In this document: in pieces, positions 1-13,100 of the stretch | Numbering within the stretch: the stretch's first letter is position 1 | Layout of the letters: every line of letters begins with the position of its first letter | Origin: Lanius collurio | Taxonomy: Eukaryota; Chordata; Aves; Passeriformes; Laniidae | NCBI GenBank assembly: GCA_020086605.1 | Contig: JACBWW010000007.1 | Location: 18,420,483 to 18,484,482 of the forward strand | Reading direction: 5' to 3' | Length of the DNA stretch: 64,000 nt | The notes under the pieces: model-generated | What the model saw: the letters and a program-made list of their open reading frames with translations, nothing else | What the model was told of the DNA's origin: nothing | Databases searched by the model: none | Translations under genes and position numbers: made by a program

Positions 1-1124
1 TCAGCTAAACTTTAGTTTACCGTATAAGATACACCATCATTTGCAAATTCTTGGGAAAAATAAAAAAGGATTGGGCATGAAGTTGTTTTGTCTTATTTTT
101 TTAGCTAATAGAGATACACAAACAGGAAAAAAAAATCCACATGACTCAGATGACTGATTTCAGCATTTTTCAGCAATGTGCTTAGATGAGTAAAATGGAA
201 ACAACTGAAGTGGACCAAAATTTAACTCCATATGTAAGTGTTAGTCATATAAGAACAGAATGAATAGCTTGAAAAGACAGATACACCATCTGAAGACATG
301 GGAGATTTCTAAGACAACATTTGGAAAGAGCTACCCCACTAAACTTCCTGTATTTCACTAACCAGTACAAAAACTTCCAACCAGATAGCTACAGGACTAG
401 AGCTGGTACAGTCATAGCAAAACAAAGTTATGACCTTTTAATAGAGAGGAATGATTATTAAATTTATTCTGATAAAAATATTTTAGCACATATATTAGCT
501 TATTGATTTGTTTACACTCATATGAGCATTCTTTAAGTACAAACACTATGGATAACTCTTGCTTTAAAAAGAAAAATATTAAATGTAATATTAAATCATG
601 AAAACACATAAGGGTATATACACCTTTAGTATATTCATAAATTTTCTGTCTGGCAACAGGACCTGCAGAAGTAGGTTTTAGATTGTTCCAATAATTCAGC
701 CCAGTATACCAATTAAAAAAAAAAAACAAAAAAAAAAAAAACCCAAACCAACAACAAAAAAACAACAACCAAAAAAAAATAAAACCAACAACAAACAAAA
801 AAACTAAAAGGAAGAAAATAATATCAGTTTAACAGGAGAGGGAGGCAACAGAAAAGCAATCTATAGATGCCATTTTCTCTGAAATTATTTTTTAAAACAG
901 GAGGATATAGAAGAATACATACTTCACATTACATTGAATTTCCTGTAGATGTCAACTACATTAAACAAAGATTACACACATGTCAAAAAAGGTCTTTCAC
1001 GTCAGCATTTGATTCCCCTGGGAAGAAGGAAGGAAGAGAAAGGAGGTATAGGGAGAAGAGGATGTGTTAAGTTACAAGTTCTGCTGTCCTTTCCCCCTGT
1101 GTAATAATTAAATATTAAAGTCAC
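1..1124. other. Sequence downstream of the short 3' UTR; intron of coiled-coil isoforms
   Basis: AT-rich, with an A-rich low-complexity block (about 714-805). The beta1-PIX coiled-coil exons are not recognisable here, so they would lie further downstream, beyond position 1. Confidence 0.5.
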
Positions 1125-3927
1125 AGTCTAGCAAATGCAAAATTTATTTCAACTGTACATAACAGATGTCCTTTTTATATAAAACAAAACACTTAATTGA
1201 TATATGCAACCACAAACAATATGCATACTGTACAGTACAATGAAACATTCAGATATACATCCATTTTGCATTTTCCAAAGGCAGTCACCTACTAAAGATG
1301 GCTTCTCCCATTCACAAATGAAGTGCACAATATATATTATTCTTTCTATGTTTTACTTCACTATATACACATTACTGTGTTTTGGCAAGATTATGCAAAA
1401 CACCAAATTAATATTGGTTGGCTTCAGTTTATGGTAAGCACTAATTTATGGAAACACTGCATAAGCCATGAGAAGAGGGCCCAACAATGGCTTGAACCTA
1501 CCTTTCAATTCAGGTTCTCCATCCTTCCAGTGTATTTGTAACTGTACACATACAATTTACAGAATTGCATAAACATAAGGTACTGTTATTACCATGACTA
1601 AAGTTCCACAAAAATAGAAACACTGAACCTTTGGACTGAATACCACCATTTCCACATTTGCCTTTTTTTTTGTTTGTTTCAAGCATTTTGCATTAATACT
1701 CCTGATCAGTTCACAATAGCTTACAGCCTGTAACACTGAAGACATAGAATGGTTTTAAATGTGCAGTGATGTTAATATGAGAATACACAATATGAAAGAT
1801 CCTAATTATGATAGTACTTAATGACTTAAATGCTACAATAATTAATGGTGGTAAACTGTCAAAGCTTTGGTGCATAGAAAGTCAAAATCTTCAAATCTGG
1901 ATAACAAAACTTTCTGCGTGATATGGAAAGTTCAAGTGCAACAACTGTATTACAAACTCATATTTACACTATATAACATGAAACAGACATAAAGGAATTA
2001 TCATTTATCCAGTGCAGAAAACATTATTCAACTAGAACACCACAGCATAAGAAACAGGGCAAAAAACAATCCATACTTTCCATATATGTTAAAAAAACAA
2101 AACAAGAAAACTGACTGAAAGGAAGAAGGGAGTGAAGTGGGTTACAAATGTGCTGTGAAATGACATGGAGCACGTATACTTATTTCTCAAAGCAAGACTC
2201 CTCCAGTTGATAAAGGTTCAACATACACAGGTTCTTGGTCATTACATTAATATATGACCAGCAGTAAAATGTTCACCTGAAAACCCTCCTTGGTAAGCAG
2301 TACTGCTTTTGTTAGTCATATTATAGAATGACAACGACAATGAGAGAGGATAAAGCAGGGGATCAAACAAGACTGAATGTAAATTGAAGAGATGAACTGC
2401 CTTGAAACATCTTCTCCACACTGACCACCTTCTGGAATCATGCACATCTAGCAATTACAACTTTCTTATCATGTAACCTGCAGAAAGGTATTGATTATCT
2501 TTTAAACAGTGTGATCAAGTTTGCAGGCTGCAGTTAAGTTTCATCATGATTACTCTGAACTTGTTCATAGAGAAGTATCTAAACACTGGATAACATGCTT
2601 ATGTGAAAAGGGATAAGAGTGCTGCACTTGGGAACCCTGGCAAAACTGAGAACTGTTTCTGTCCTTTCATCACTTTCATCATACTTTTCCCTAATGCTTA
2701 CAAAGATTTGGAAAACATGCCATTTTTGTTTTGATGCCAATTACTTTAGCAACAAGACAGAACACACACGCACACACTTCGCCCCAGCAGTGCCCCAGGT
2801 GCAGGTTTGAGACCTTCAGCTGTGCACAGCATGTCACAGTTCTCTGAAAAAGCCAACACGACTGTAAGTGAAAAGCTGCTGCTGAAAACAAACCTACTTA
2901 TCAGAGAAGTTACAAGACAATAAAATCTGTCACAGACATGCTCCAAACAGCACAACCCAAAAGCCAAGCATTCTATTATTCAGAACTTCAAACAAGTCAA
3001 TTTGATCACAGCTGTACCTAGAGTTTCAGATGCTGACCACTGGAGCCTCCATCAGGGGAACCATTTTCATCTCGTCTTTTCAAGAAGAATGGTCAATTGA
3101 GAGTTGACAGTTGTGCATTTTAACAGGCAAGTAAACATCTAAACCCTGCTTTCTGCCACACTACTGCATACAGTAAAGTGACAGTATGACCACAAGTAAC
3201 ATGAGAGTACCAAAACATTGCATGTAATGAGCATGGACTGCCAGGTTTTCATGACAGTTGCCAGACTGGGGTGGGGAAAGAGCAGTGAGTTCCTTCATAT
3301 AAACATTTTAAGCAATGAGCAAAAGACAGCAGTATAAAACCAGAATTTTTTATGGATTAGCAAATGCTCTTCCAAACAAATAGGCCAGATACGTGAATAT
3401 CTGAATGATTTTACAGCTTTTGTACTGCTTATTTTTCAGCTGCATTTTACTTACTCTACCAGCTTTATATTTTGTTAATAATATGTAGAAAATTCAACCA
3501 CTACCACTAAGGTATTTCTGTATAGCTGGCACTCAGCTCTCAAACCAGTATGGTTTCAGTACAAAATATAAAAATGTGCTTATCCAAAATGAAAAAAAGA
3601 AAAGAAAATAAAGGACCTGTTACTACACTGACCAAGTCAAAAGAAAAAAAAAAGACCATTCAGAGCTACAAATCAACATCTGTCAGTTAAAAAAAAAAAA
3701 ACCCTCAAGAAGTATCATCCTTAACAGGATACACTTTTTAGAATGACTTATTCGTACGTGTTTTGAATTGACAATAGAGCCTTCCACCAGGTATAACTGA
3801 AGTTTCAGGAGCTCCCTCAGAAGTTGTTAAAATATCACATTAAAAAGACAAGGAACAGCAAGAAAACATCTAAGAAAAGCAGGCTGTGATACAACAAGCA
3901 TTTGTTAAGAAAAAGCTCAGAAGTGCA
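1125..3927 (-). other. ARHGEF7: 3' UTR of the ARHGEF7 transcript that reads through exon q
   Basis: About 2.8 kb of AT-rich sequence between the stop at 3928 and a canonical AATAAA (minus strand, 1148-1143), with cleavage expected around 1120-1130. I found no coding exon here on the minus strand: none of the coiled-coil exons of beta1-PIX could be recognised. A Pumilio-type TGTAAATA sits at 1968-1961 (minus). The 5' edge is certain, the 3' end inferred. For transcripts using the internal donor, this whole stretch would be intron. Confidence 0.7.
1143..1148 (-). promoter_or_regulatory. Polyadenylation signal AATAAA
   Basis: AATAAA on the minus strand, embedded in GAAATAAATTTTGC. It is the only canonical minus-strand hexamer I noticed between the ARHGEF7 stop and position 1100. 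U-rich and GU-containing sequence follows. It probably ends the beta2-type transcript. Confidence 0.6.
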
Positions 3928-4142
3928 TTAGTTCTGGTGAGAGATATATGAGCAACAGCTCTTACGAGATGTAGACCCCATTCTGTAACTATGGGCTGTC
4001 CATATACTGTCATAGTCAGAGTCTTCTGAGAGGTCTGAAGGCTCCAAACGAGAAAGACTACTGCGACGACCCAAGGAGTCTAGACTTGATTGGTCATCAT
4101 CAGCCAAGACGTGATTATGCATCAGGTCAGTGCCTTGCCATG
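3928..4142 (-). CDS. ARHGEF7: ARHGEF7 exon q: Ser/Asp-rich insert with alternative C-terminus and stop
   Basis: 215 coding nt; acceptor CATCCTTAG, stop TAA at 3930-3928. It encodes [18 protein letters not shown], then [38 protein letters not shown] and a tail [15 protein letters not shown]. An internal donor (TCTC|GTAAGAG, exon end at 3966) would make a 177-nt, 59-codon in-frame cassette leading to coiled-coil exons. Reading through gives a beta2-PIX-type end without the GIT-binding coiled coil. The RRSSLS site and acidic SEDSDYDS cluster look phosphorylatable. I recall the insert and tail in mammals with a Pro/Ser difference (DDDQPS versus DDDQSS). Confidence 0.94.
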
Positions 4143-7100
4143 CTAAGGATGTATAGGTGAAATGAAATGGTGGATGTGGATAGGCAGAGGTGGGATGAGG
4201 AGGAGAACGTAAGGAATAGCCACAACCAAACACATGAAATAAAAGCAAAAAGGTGATGGGAAGAGAAGGAAAAGAGAAAATATTGTTAAAAAGGCACCAA
4301 AGTTGGGTTTTTTCTTTTTTTTTTCTTCAAATTTGTTTGGGGTTTAGGTATAAATTACATTCAGCACATAATAATGTTTGAACAGTTACAATACAATTTT
4401 GAAGTGGTTTTTAAGTTTCTAGGCAGTCTCAGTTGAGAATTTTGAGTAACAAAATAAAGTTTGAAAATAGAATTTTTTGAAAAGGAAGTCAGGTATTTTT
4501 GAAATACAGAGTCAGTTCTGGTCTGGGGAGGATTTGACTGGGCACAGAGCAGTAAACAAACACAGTAAGCCAGCATGATCCAGCACCAATGTGAAAAGCA
4601 ACAGCCCCTTCCCCATCACATATCTGTACCTTATCCTTTCCCTCCCTTGCAATGACACAGTCTTTTGTACAGCTGCTTCATGAGCCAGGTCAGGAAACAG
4701 CTTCAGATGAAAAAATCTTTTGTAGGGTTAGTTTTTTCAAGCAGGTAGTTTTTCCACCAGCTCACAACACAGCCAACAGAAGCGTTTGTGTCACCACCAT
4801 GAAGAGGAAAATGCAGGGGGAAAAAAAAGCAAGGTTCTCATGCAGAGCAGGGCTGCTGATTTCTAAATCAGCAGCAACATCTTGCACTCATTGAAGGAGA
4901 CTGTCAAAGTACATTTTTTTCTGTGCCCATACCCCTTTAAACCATGCGGTAAATTAACTCACAGAAAAACAGGGCCAAGAGGCTAACAGTGACACAGCCT
5001 GCCCATTCTGGCCCCTCACACACCTCTTCCTACACATCTGAGTCCATCCTCCCAGTTAAATACTTTTAGATCTCTAGGGTAGTTGGTCAAACATAGTAAG
5101 GACAGTTTTTTAATTTTTCAAGGCCCGGCAATATCCAAGGACTGAAGCCATGTAAGTGGCCATGTTATGAGCCACTATACCTGTGATAGTGCAGAAGATT
5201 AAGTCTTCATTTGAAGCAGAAATGCAAAATAAGCTCAGTGTTCAAGAAGCATGAGAAACTCAGACTCTGCTCTTTTTCCATCTATCTACCCAAATTAAAT
5301 CCCACTTCTTTCCCACCCAAATAACTGACAAAAAGCTGCTCTGCTACCTCTAATGCCACACCTTACCAGTCTGTACTGGTGCCATAGATCTGCTGTACTG
5401 ACACTGCCAAAAGCAGCAGATTAAGGTGCAGGTAGGGGAATTGCCCAGTGAGTGCTGTGAGGGACAGGCAGAGTATTAACAGGGAGGTAAGAATGGAATA
5501 TATAAAAAACCAGCACACTTCACAGATGACAGGCAACTCTCTCATTCTATTACTCTACACTGACTACTGCTCCAACAGAAACAACTCCAGCTTTATCAGT
5601 TTTTTCCCCACTTCCAATTCCAGTCCTCAAACAGATCTTCTGGAACTTAGTCTTAGGTGGCAACACTATGCTTTCCAAACAAAGCATCTGTGTGCTGAAT
5701 CAATAAAAAAATTTTCTTGCTGCAATTAAGAGCAAATAAAAGCTGTTGACTTCTGATGTATGCAATGATACCCACAGCACTATGTATATTTCTTAAATAT
5801 ACATAGAAATAAAAAATAGGCAAGCAAAAAAAATCATATCCATTTCATATCTGCACATACACACACTACTGTGCAAGTGCAAATGTTTTCCCAACCATTT
5901 CTTGTCATGTTATCCTTGGAAATAACAGATCACAGCTGAGGTGTTTAAACAGCAATAATCTCATGTGATTTTGTTTGGAACAACAGTATATCTTCAGAAC
6001 TTTGAACTCATTCATTCCCTTTAGCCAATTAAACACACTACTGTAATGACTGTAGGGCTATAAAAAAGATTAGTACTAGTAAAAAAAATACAGTAGTAGC
6101 TAAATTAATGATCTTGGAGATCTGCAGTTCATTAAGACAGAAAAATCAAAATTAAGGTTTTTGCTGTTACTGGAAAAGATTTTACAATATAATAAAACTG
6201 CCATATTCCCATTGTAAGTTACACAGGAGCACAAAGCTGCGTGTTTTTCAAGGTGACAACAGCAAGTGAACATGTATTAGAAAAATTCAAGAACTAAATC
6301 TGCAATTGCATTTGAAGACTTCAACTGTCAGCATGAAGTGCTTTTGCTTGGAAGCAAAACAGGCCCAGAGCACTGTAGACAGCAGTAAAAGTGATTAGCA
6401 TTGCAAAATTTAAATAGCTTTAGTGGACAAGAAGTTAAGATGTCCAGTCTTCCAGCAAAACCAGCCAAGTACTTCAAGATCACTATACTGTGTTCCAAGG
6501 ATCTCCAAATTAAATCTGTATTCAACAGTGCAAAAAGGAACAAACGCAACAGCATTTTCTCCTTCCTTGTGTAAATGGAACACATGCTGGTGGACTCCCC
6601 TGCTTTGAGCAATGTTTTACTTACAATACAGAGGAACTCCACATGGCAACCTTGATTTGGATTAAATGAAGTAGGACCCCAGAGGCACGTTACAGGTTTT
6701 CAATATGCTAGGTATTGATCTGAGAAACTAAAAATGGCTTTAAGCAACACACATCTGAGAACAACTTCTCCTGAAATTATGAGATGGGGTTAAAATTTGT
6801 AATTAATAATAAAAACAACTAGTGGTAATAAAATAAAAGACATTTTTATGGTCTAGGTTACTTTTCCATAGAGAAAGTCTTTGTTGAACAGAACACAACA
6901 AAAATACAGCCCTCCAAAATTTCGATGACTTCTTCATTCCTCCTACTTACCAGCTTCTTGAAATTTACCCAAAAGCATACTAATTAGCTGTTATATTCAG
7001 TTCAGACACCTCTTATTGATTGGTGAAGATTTAGTACAATGCTAAACCATGACAAGTAGTCACTTTTGGGTTTTTGTTGTTTTGGATTGTTTCAAAATAC

Positions 7101-10100
7101 TGAAAAAAGAATAGTCTCTAAGCATGGCCCTTGGCACCCAATACATAAACACCTGGCATTGATATTAAACCAAAACCAGGTCATTATTATTTTCAGGTCC
7201 AACTTGCTATTTCCAAAGGCCTGAGAATATACATCACTCTCTTTTGCAAACTGTTTTATTTGTGTTTTAGTTAGCCATTTCTACCCATTTCAGTACTTTC
7301 TAACTTACTTGAATTTAGTGTTTGACGTGTTTTGGCACTTGTGCAATATGCTTCAATGACTTTAAGAATTTGAGCATCTTCTTCTAAAGCAGCGGTACCT
7401 AGAATTAATGGGAAAAACAATGTTAAACATGGGCATGTTTCTTAGTATAGAAAAGCCTTTGTAAATCAGTACAGTTCAGTTGAGTCCAAAGTTCAGCCTA
7501 ATCAACCCTTTAAAATCCTTTTAATCAAACCATTTGAAAAATCAAACTTCAATTAACAAAAGTAGCAGTTTAATAAGACAAATACTATTTTGAAATGCTT
7601 AGGAAAAAAAAAATCAATTTAGAGTAACCATCCACATTCAAAAAATTTTCTGAGCATCTGACATTGCACAGAATGTGTTTGGAAGTGTGAGGACTCTCAT
7701 TCTACAGCAGTCATTTTAATGAAAAAACCCTATATACTCAAGTTATTATATAAACATACAATTCAATATGCATGCTGTTTCATTATTTTATCAAAGAAAT
7801 CAAGAGACAGAATATGAACTCACAGAAAACATCTTGAAAAGTTTTGGCATTTGTACATGTAAATGTGTGTGTGTGTGCATATACATACAAAAAAGATCAG
7901 ATTTACCCCTTTCAACAGCACAAAATTGAAAATAAAACTCAGACTCAGCAGCATAATTTTAGCACTTTTTCAGTCCAGCGTGCAGTAGGAAAGATGCCAC
8001 TATCATGTACATATATCTGTGAAAAATGACTGCTTTAAACTACTCAGACTGAACATAGAAACAGCCCTACTGAAAAAATTTAACTTTTCAAGCTTAACAT
8101 GGTAACATTTTCCAAAAGGTAAAGCTCCACAGCAAATCTTTTCTTTGGGTGGCTCAGTAAAAATACTGTCAAACTGTTCACTTGCAACAGAGTGACATTC
8201 CAACCAGAAATCCAGAGGTACCTCTACCATTAGTTTAGATGGAACCAGAAGTCTCTGTGCAAGGCAAGACAATCTGTTATTTTAAAAGCATTTTTCCTCT
8301 TTCCCCCTGTGAAATAACTAGGTTTGAAAATTTCCTGCTACACGAATCCAAGCAGCCTTCAACATCAAAATCTAATTGTATTCTCTGCATGCCAATGCAT
8401 CCTGTTGGATTTTGTGATTTATTATCACCAGAACAAAGCCAACTTTCCAAACATTTGTCAGGACAAGCTGGCTGTTGCAGAAATTATCTTTACCGAATAT
8501 AATTTTCTTACAGTTTAAGAGATGCAGGAAGTCCAAAATAAAAGTTATCCCTCTTTCAAAGCAGGAAAAATAACTAGATTTCATAGTTAGAATGCAGCAC
8601 TGTATTATTACAGTAGCAGGACAAATGCTACACTTCTGAAACAGCATTTTGAGGGCACTCAGGTGGAACACCTCAGTTTTGGCTTTTAAAATGCTAATTT
8701 GACACAGCAGTTCTCAAAACACAGCCCCTCTGTATTCCTGAGAAGCAAAGTAACAAAACCCAGACCTATCTATCAATATGCTTTAAGTCTGATAAAAGAG
8801 CCTCAGTGGGAAACTTTAATAACTTCAGAAAAAAAGTTGAGGAAGTTGAAAGAACACTAACAGAAGCCTCTAATTATTGATTAGGGAAGATAAATACCAA
8901 GAACCTGTAAGAATTTCTGTAAGTAACACTCTTTGACTTAAAGCTATAAAAAATAGCTTTTATCGGAAGTTATTTACTAAGGAGTAGAAGAATGTGTTTG
9001 CAAACTCCAGACCCCTTCTTTCCCCCAGGTAAGAACCCTAAACTCTTCCCACTGTGTTCTTTAAAAATTGCTAAACCTGCAAGTTGACAGCTTTATCACT
9101 ATCATTACAACTACCAAATATACATTCTCCAACATCTGAAATGATACTGTATTATAGTATTTTTGTCTTCCTAAGTAGATACCTTCTTGTAAGGATAAAA
9201 CATCCTGAACTACAACATCCACCTGCACATCCACAGACAGAGAATCATTCTTTTCACTACCTTAACCTCTGCCACACGACATTCACAGAACATTCAGCAG
9301 GACTAACACCTTAGACAAGCCAAGAGCACCCTGAGGAAAAGATTTTTGTCTCCAACTCTACAGCTGTGAGATACAGCTGCTGCAAAAACACACTTCATGC
9401 ACTGAACACTCATAGCACAGACTCTATCTTAAAAAGCCCATGGGCAAAGGATAGACAGAGAAACAAAAGCTACAGCAAAAATCTTACAAAAAACCCCATC
9501 CTGTCTTTTACTGATACAAGTAACCAGATTATGCATTCACACAAATTTCTAAGGAAGAATTACAGCGACGCTGACAACTAAGTGAATACTGTGTTTGCTT
9601 GATAACATTAATGCTCCCTCCACTTCAACTTATCCCAACATCCAGATTTTGACCTCCCCCTTTCTGTACATTAATCAGTCTCTCTCAGATTTGGTTTTTC
9701 TTCAGACTTCAGGCAGCCTAAATACCTGCAGTTTAGATACAGACAGGAGCAAATTACTTTATTTATAGGAAATAAGAGAAGACTGTTGGATCCTAGAAGG
9801 AGTGATTGTGGAAGTAACTTGTCTTCAAATCAGCAGCAATAACCAGCTTTCCAACACCAGGACAACAGAAGCCCCTACCAAGACCAATCTAAAAACATAG
9901 ATACAAAGCATTCTGCAAGAGTGGGACAGTATCTTCACGTTGTTGTTTACAGTACTAAAATACAGGTTTACCTTACTGAACTTTACTTGGCTCTCTAGCT
10001 AACCTCCCTTCCCCCTGTAATAAACAGAAATAGCACTTCACAAGCAGACATCCACAGCAGCAATCAGTAAAGCTCTACAAAGCAACTAATGCCATTGTAA

Positions 10101-13100
10101 CAAGCATCTAAGATGAATACAACAAACCAGCCTCTGGAGATACCTACCCCTCTCCCCTGACATGAGAGAGGAAACCAGATGACTTGCTTACACTGTACAT
10201 CTAACTCTCACAGAATTTAAAGTGATGTTAATTTCAGCCTTTTTATTGTGCAGATACTTGTTCAAGTCTCTCTTACTTTTTCTCAGTGCAAACTCTTCAT
10301 CTGATGGCTTCCTTTCTGGCTTGCGCTTGGGAAGCAGCTTTTTCATGGTTTTAGGGCTTTTACTGAGGTCCTGTATAGGAAAAATAAAAAGAGTAGAGCT
10401 TCTCCACATTATTTCAAAAATTTAACTTCTAAGATGCACACAGGAATTACTAACTAAAAACCTTTTAACAGCACCAAATTACAGTTGACTAATATTTTTT
10501 GCCATGTTCAATTTGCCTGAATTGGCTGATTTCCATTCTACTTTTCCTCCAGCTACACACAAAGTCAAGTATTTTATCTGTTCTATGAACAGAAATATAC
10601 ACCAGAAAACCTGGTGCAAAGGCATTCAGCCGGTTTGGGAGCTAGAGAGAAGGGAAGAGGCGGGAGTATATTAACATATATTAACACAGGTCTTTTTCCT
10701 GAATGGTTGAAGAGACAACCCATTTCACTTGTCTACTGGGAAGCAGGTAAAAAAAGGACCTAACAAGGAAGCTTGGCAGGTAGTATACTCTTTAAAGCCA
10801 AAATTTGTAAAAGTTTAGGTCTATTTTTACAGAACTCTACAGGAAAAAAAAAAAACTAAAACCACAAACAAATTAAAACCTCAAACAAACAAACAACAAA
10901 CCCAGCAACACTTCTGCTCAAAATGTGGTCATGATAATTTACAGGAACAACACTAAGTTTCAGAAACAAAAGGAAAATGCTGGTCTACCCTTTACCTTAA
11001 GGAAAGGGCACATCATCTGTGAAAATACAGAACAAGACAGTACAAAGGTGACTGAGCAGGACCTACCAAAGACGATCAAGATACAAATGTTATCGTATGC
11101 TAAACACTGTAAAGATGATTGGAATTTTAATACATTGGTGAATTCAGTGGCCTACACATGAAAGCCTGAAAGGATTTTAAGTTAAATTCCAATATTAGCA
11201 TATAGTACAGCCAAACAGAAGAACCTCTTGTAAGCAACTAAGTCTAGGTACAAATCTTGCGCTGCAGATCAACTCTCACTTTTCCCCTGTTGTTTAGGAG
11301 ATTTCCAAAACTAAAGGAAAGTCACATACACACAGCCACCACAACAAAATTTAAAACTTCCTATCAAAGGCCTGCCACGCTGTCCTTTCTCCTGGCTGCT
11401 GCAACTCACCTCTTTATAGCAAAGAGCTGCTGAAGGCCGTAGTGGAGGTGCGGGCCGCAGGCAGCTCAGACTCCAAGGCTTGGGTGTTTTTGGAGGTTCC
11501 AGCGGTCCCCAGTTTATTGTGGTGTGTGGAGTCCCATGATGTGATGGATGAGGGAGAGTGTGGTAGGCAGGAGTCAGTGGTATTGGCTTGCTGTCTGAAT
11601 GCTTGCTGGAGGGAGTCACTGGGTGGGAAGGAAGCTGTCAAACATGACAGGAAAGCAAAGAAAGCATATTATCATAATGGAGACAATGTCATCAAGGACT
11701 GGTGAAATAATCCCACTTGCTATATAGCACTTCTGTTTATTATAGCTGTCCTTTGAAAAATTTTACACAAAATTATTTTTTGGAAAAAAGAGGCTTAAAT
11801 TTTTTTTATTGTCTACCACCAACAGAGCAGAAACTAAACAAAGAACAGCTATGAGAAGCCCTGCTCCCATTTCTCTCACCACTAAGGATGGAGCTAAATT
11901 TAGATCCATTCATATCCAGCAATTCAAATGCAGAACCCAAAAGAAACTACTGTTTCTCCACAGTCTGTCAAGTACATCACCAATTACAACCTAATGTTCT
12001 AAGTATACTCAAAAGATGGTGATGTATGCACTTGGCCAAAATAGAAAAAGTAATGATAATGAACTTTCTTTTACCCTATTAAACCATTACACTGAGTTTT
12101 AAAGTATTTTATTCTTTGTTCACACAATTAAAAACAGAACGACCTTTTTACCTATTAAACTACACTGACAACATTCAATTCTTGTTACTAATGGCTAAAA
12201 AAAATAAGGCTTTCTGTGGTGTTATACTTGCCAGATAAGCTAATTCTGCTCATTCAGTCCAGAAGCTCTTTCTTACCGTGTGAGATGGCACAGAGTGAGG
12301 TTTAATGGTGGGATTCCCAACAGTTGTGACTTTGGTTTGCTTCTGCAGGTGATCCACCCATTCATGCAAATCTTGTTGGTTGTTACAAGATACTAGTATC
12401 CTTTCAATCATATTTCCTAGGTGATAGATATCAGAAAGACATAGGAAATAAAAAAAGAACAACTTAGTCAATCTGACATGATTAAAAAAGACACTCATTT
12501 CCTAAAATTATGTGTTCTCAGTACTAAGCAAAAATTTAAAACGTATTTTAAGTACAACATCCCACTTTTCCAGGTTGTAACACGTCGCCTCCATGTATTT
12601 ATTCATAGCCAAGCATAGGAGTTCTACTTTTTTTCTTCCCAGCGCTAGTAATTAAGCACAACCTTAAATGACAAGAGTAGGAGACAGGCTCATCTAGCAG
12701 CCTTATGCTTCTCCATCTTCCCCAGTAAAGCCAGATAACTAGCTTTACTGGGGAAGATAGCTAAAATGTCATCCTTGAGTCTGTACACTACAACACAGGA
12801 AAAGACTTCACCAACCTTCTCTCAGAAGAAGGCATAAAATTAAAGCGAAGGCAAAAGTCACTTGGGAATGTAATCTCAACTGAAGACAACTTTCATTTCC
12901 GCACTTAACACCATTTAACCCATCACATCCCCCTTGAGGTCAGCTTCATAGGTATTGTCCCAAAACCCCTTTTTTTTTTTTCCTTAACATTAATTTTTCC
13001 CCTGTGCCTCATGGCTTTGATATCATATTTGAGACAGTGAAAATTGCTTTATTTAAATGCAACCTGCTTGGAGGTAGAACTGATCCAGGAAATTAATGAA

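Noticed and set aside
412..798. 128-codon minus-strand frame rich in Phe and Trp
   Set aside because: Produced by the A-rich low-complexity block at 714-805 read on the other strand.
3010..3100. Minus-strand stretch reading KRRDENGSPDGGSSGQHL, protein-like in composition
   Set aside because: It ends at a nearby stop, has no matching acceptor phase that I could defend, and lies in the 3' UTR; no known beta-PIX segment.
1..3900. Expected coiled-coil (GIT-binding) exons of beta1-PIX
   Set aside because: Searched for on the minus strand by their expected residues and not found; they are probably outside the window.
10188..10409. Continuous 73-codon frame covering exon o and beyond
   Set aside because: Only 10370-10277 is exon; the rest runs across the donor and acceptor into intron.
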